NCBI GenBank assembly: GCA_938016625.1
Contig: CALILB010000432.1
Span: forward strand, 1 to 6,277
Source: an uncultured bacterium
Lineage (GTDB): Bacteria; Acidobacteriota; Thermoanaerobaculia; Multivoradales; JAHEKO01
Length of the DNA stretch: 6,277 bases
Direction of reading: 5' to 3'
Shown: positions 3,783 through 6,277 of the stretch, piece by piece
Layout of the letters: the number at the start of each line of letters is the position of its first letter
Numbering within the stretch: position 1 is the stretch's first letter
Notes under the pieces: model-generated
What the model was told of the DNA's origin: nothing
The model's input: only the letters and a program-made list of their open reading frames with translations
Database searches by the model: none
Translations under genes and position numbers: made by a program

Positions 3783-6277
3783 TTACACTGTCGCGTGACC
3801 GTTGCCGACGACGCGGTCCCATGTTCCATCTGGAGTGGGCGCAGTGCATGCCTGCTCCACGGGCTGGACGTTCCAGACGCAGCTGGCGTACTCCGCCACG
3901 GTGCGATCACTAGAGAAATGGCCCATCCTGGCCGCGTTGATAATCGACAGCCGAGTCCACCGGTCGCGTTCTAGGAAGCAGCGGCCGGCCCGATCTTGCG
4001 CCTCGATGTAGGCGTCGTAGTCCGCAACCACAAAGAACGGATCGCCGTGATGGACCAATGCGTCGAAAATGGGCCTGAAGAGCCCCGGTCTACCCGGGGA
4101 GAAGACGTCGCCGGCGATCATGTCGAGGACGCCCCTGAGCTCGGGATTCGCACTGTAGATGGCGTGCGGGTCGTAGCTCTCCCTCAGCCGGGCGACTTCG
4201 TCGGCGGCGAGACCGAAAAGGAAGAGGTTCTCGTCGCCGATGGCCTTCGCCATCTCCACCGTGGCGCCGTCGCGCGTACCGATGGTCAAGGCGCCGTTGA
4301 GGGCGAGCTTCATGTTGCCGGTGCCCGACGCCTCGTAGCCGGCGGTAGAGATCTGCTCCGACAGGTCGCTGGCGGGAATGATCTTCATGGCCAGAGAAAC
4401 CGAGTAGTCGGGCAGGAATACCAGCCGCAGCCGACCGTCCACATCCGTGTCATTGTTGACCACTCTGCTGACACCGTTGATCAGCTGCAGGATGAGCTTT
4501 GCCATGCCGTAGCCCGGCGCCGCCTTGCCCGAAATCAGGACGGTCCGCGGCACGATGTCGGCCTCGGGGTTGTCCTTGATTCGCCGGTATATGGTGACTA
4601 CGTGCAGGATATTGAGCAGCTGTCGCTTGTACTCGTGTAGCCGTTTGATCTGCACGTCGAACAACGACTCGGGGTCGATCTCGATACCGTGCTCGGTCTC
4701 GATTAAGCGGGCCAGCTCGACCTTGCTCACCCACTTGCAGTTGCGCCAGTCCTGCTTGAAACTCTCGTCCTCCAGCAGGTCCTCGAGCTTGGTCAGCTGC
4801 GTGAGATCGGTCGCCACCTCGGGCCCGACCCGATCCATGATCAACTCGGCGAGCAGGGGGTTGGAATCGAGCAGCCAACGCCGCGGCGTGATGCCGTTGG
4901 TGATGTTGATGATCTTGTCGGGGAAGATGCGGTTGAAGTCCGCCAGCAGGGTGTCACGCAGGATGTCCGTGTGCAGTGCCGACACGCCGTTGACGGTGTG
5001 GCTCCCAATGACCGAGAGGTTGGCCATCCGGACGTTTCTGTCAGGCTGGGCACCGATGATCGAGACGCGTTGGAGACGCCCCGGGTCGTCAGAGTTGTCG
5101 TCCCGCAGCTGGTCGAGAAACCGCTGGTTGATCTCGTAAATGATCTGTAGGTGTCGGGGCAACAGCTCTTCGAGCAGAGATACCGGCCACCGTTCGAGCG
5201 CCTCGGGCATCAGGGTGTGATTGGTGTAGGCGAAGGTGCTTTGGGTGATCTCCCAAGCCGGTATCCAGTCGAGACCCTTGTCGTCGATCAGGATTCGCAT
5301 CAGCTCCGGGATCGCGAGCGCGGGGTGCGTGTCGTTGAGCTGGACGGCGACACGTTCGGCCAGAAGGTCCCAGGCCGGGCCATGTTGCTCCTCGAAGTGG
5401 CGCAGCATGTCCTGGAGGCTCGCGGCCACCAGAAAGTACTCCTGCTTGAGCCGCAGCACTCTGCCCTCGTGGAAGACATCGTTGGGGTACAGCACCTTGG
5501 AGATGTTCTCCGACTGATTCTTGCCCTCGACCGCCGTCATATAGTCACCCCGGTTGAAGTCCGGGAAGTCGAGCTCGAGGGTCGCTTTCGCCTGCCACAA
5601 GCGGAGATTGTTGACGACGCCATTACGGTATCCGGGCACCGGGGTGTCGTGGGCGACTGCCAGCACATCGTCGGTGTCGATCCACCGGAACTCGAGGCGC
5701 CCGTCGTTCGATGGCTCGGTCACCACCCGTCCGCCGAAGCGCACGCGGTAGGAGAGCTCCGGGCGAACGACCTCCCAGGGGTTGCCAGCGCGGAGCCAGT
5801 TGTCGGCCTCTTCGCGCTGCTCACCGCCGACTATGGTCTGGCGGAAGATTCCGAACTCGTAGCGGATACCGTATCCGAAGGCCGGCAGACCCAGGGTCGC
5901 CATGGAGTCGAGAAAGCAGGCCGCGAGGCGGCCGAGGCCACCGTTGCCGAGACCCATGTCGGGCTCGAGCTCGCGCAGGTCCTCGAGGCTGAAGCCGAGA
6001 TCTTCGAGCAGCACTCGGCACTCCTGATAGCTGCCGAGGTTGGTCAAGATGTTCCGTAGCAGGCGGCCCATCAGAAACTCCATCGAAAGGTAGTAGACGC
6101 GCTTGAGGCCGTTGCGGCGGTACTCCTCCTGGGTGCGTAGCCAGTCACGGATCAGACGTTCGCGGATGGCCATCGCCAACGCTTTGAAGCTGTCGTGCGG
6201 CACCACCGTGCGCTTGTCGCGAACCAGCGAGTACTCGAGATGGCGTGCGAACGCTTCATCTAACGGGTGGCTTCGAA
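3783..6277 (-). CDS. glgP: Glycogen/maltodextrin phosphorylase (partial, 5' end outside window)
   Basis: A PLP enzyme that phosphorolyses alpha-1,4-glucan ends to glucose-1-phosphate in the cytoplasm. The frame stays open to the right edge. A GTG at 6206 could look like a start, but the 23 codons before it read on as family sequence (DEAFARHLEYSLVRDKRT), so the real start lies beyond the window. Numbered from the first visible codon (6275), 830 residues are seen. Motifs include RVYYLSMEFLMGR (59-71), GLGNGGLGRLAACFLDSMA (108-126), VQLNDTHPALAIPE (311-324), TNHTLMPEALERWP (351-364), SHTVNGVSALHTDIL (425-439), QIKRLHEYKRQLLN (542-555), SGKAAPGYGMAK (582-593) and the PLP signature EASGTGNMKLALN (648-660) with Lys656 as the Schiff-base lysine. 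After the usual C-terminal end near WNVQP, a tail of about 25 polar residues follows. Bacterial family members are about 800-850 residues, so little is missing. Glycogen versus maltodextrin preference cannot be decided. Confidence 0.96.
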   Translation of the reverse strand, partial: RSHPLDEAFARHLEYSLVRDKRTVVPHDSFKALAMAIRERLIRDWLRTQEEYRRNGLKRVYYLSMEFLMGRLLRNILTNLGSYQECRVLLEDLGFSLEDLRELEPDMGLGNGGLGRLAACFLDSMATLGLPAFGYGIRYEFGIFRQTIVGGEQREEADNWLRAGNPWEVVRPELSYRVRFGGRVVTEPSNDGRLEFRWIDTDDVLAVAHDTPVPGYRNGVVNNLRLWQAKATLELDFPDFNRGDYMTAVEGKNQSENISKVLYPNDVFHEGRVLRLKQEYFLVAASLQDMLRHFEEQHGPAWDLLAERVAVQLNDTHPALAIPELMRILIDDKGLDWIPAWEITQSTFAYTNHTLMPEALERWPVSLLEELLPRHLQIIYEINQRFLDQLRDDNSDDPGRLQRVSIIGAQPDRNVRMANLSVIGSHTVNGVSALHTDILRDTLLADFNRIFPDKIINITNGITPRRWLLDSNPLLAELIMDRVGPEVATDLTQLTKLEDLLEDESFKQDWRNCKWVSKVELARLIETEHGIEIDPESLFDVQIKRLHEYKRQLLNILHVVTIYRRIKDNPEADIVPRTVLISGKAAPGYGMAKLILQLINGVSRVVNNDTDVDGRLRLVFLPDYSVSLAMKIIPASDLSEQISTAGYEASGTGNMKLALNGALTIGTRDGATVEMAKAIGDENLFLFGLAADEVARLRESYDPHAIYSANPELRGVLDMIAGDVFSPGRPGLFRPIFDALVHHGDPFFVVADYDAYIEAQDRAGRCFLERDRWTRLSIINAARMGHFSSDRTVAEYASCVWNVQPVEQACTAPTPDGTWDRVVGNGHATV

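Noticed and set aside
4450..4878. 142-codon minus-strand frame inside glgP
   Set aside because: It is an out-of-frame shadow of the phosphorylase, with low-complexity Arg/Ala/Gly translation.
5151..6059. 302-codon open frame on the plus strand, antisense to glgP
   Set aside because: It lies entirely opposite strongly conserved phosphorylase sequence. Its translation has no recognisable domain, and long antisense frames are common in GC-rich genes.
6204..6206. GTG as the start of glgP
   Set aside because: The upstream codons to the window edge are in frame, without stops, and read as typical phosphorylase N-terminus, so the start lies beyond the window.

Overview
The window is a compact stretch of GC-rich bacterial chromosome with five protein-coding genes, two of them cut by the window edges. 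No RNA genes, insertion sequences, CRISPR arrays or phage genes are visible. The mix of a PAS-type sigma-54 activator, an ECF-like sigma factor with a GSIGPMRGRALARLE-type region 4, a stand-alone GGDEF-like protein and glycogen metabolism would suit a free-living Gram-negative lineage such as Acidobacteriota, Myxococcota or a related group. The sequence does not fix the phylum.

Layout from left to right: (1) 1-691, minus strand: the N-terminal 230 codons of a type I mannose-6-phosphate isomerase (manA). (2) 758-1444, minus: an ECF-like sigma-70 family factor with a Ser-rich N-terminal extension. (3) 1445-1659: a 215-bp regulatory gap with a -24/-12 (sigma-54-type) promoter match, an imperfect dyad and a perfect 14-bp palindrome. 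(4) 1660-3132, minus: a complete PAS / AAA+ / Fis-type sigma-54 activator. (5) 3133-3241: a 109-bp divergent promoter region holding a 7-bp-armed inverted repeat. (6) 3242-3745, plus: a small GGDEF-like protein with GGHRY in place of the catalytic motif but a retained RxxD motif. (7) 3783-6277, minus: glycogen/maltodextrin phosphorylase (glgP), open at its 5' end.

The most interesting reading is a two-step sigma cascade. The activator gene lies directly upstream of the ECF-like sigma gene. The gap between them has the order expected of sigma-54 control: a palindromic candidate activator site centred about 130 bp upstream of the predicted start, then a -24/-12 element, a short leader, a strong Shine-Dalgarno and the sigma gene. 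manA follows the sigma gene by 66 bp on the same strand and could be co-transcribed. A possible c-di-GMP effector is divergent from the activator. Flanking manA and glgP, which feed fructose-6-phosphate and glucose-1-phosphate, make carbon storage or polysaccharide supply a plausible output. That output is inference only.
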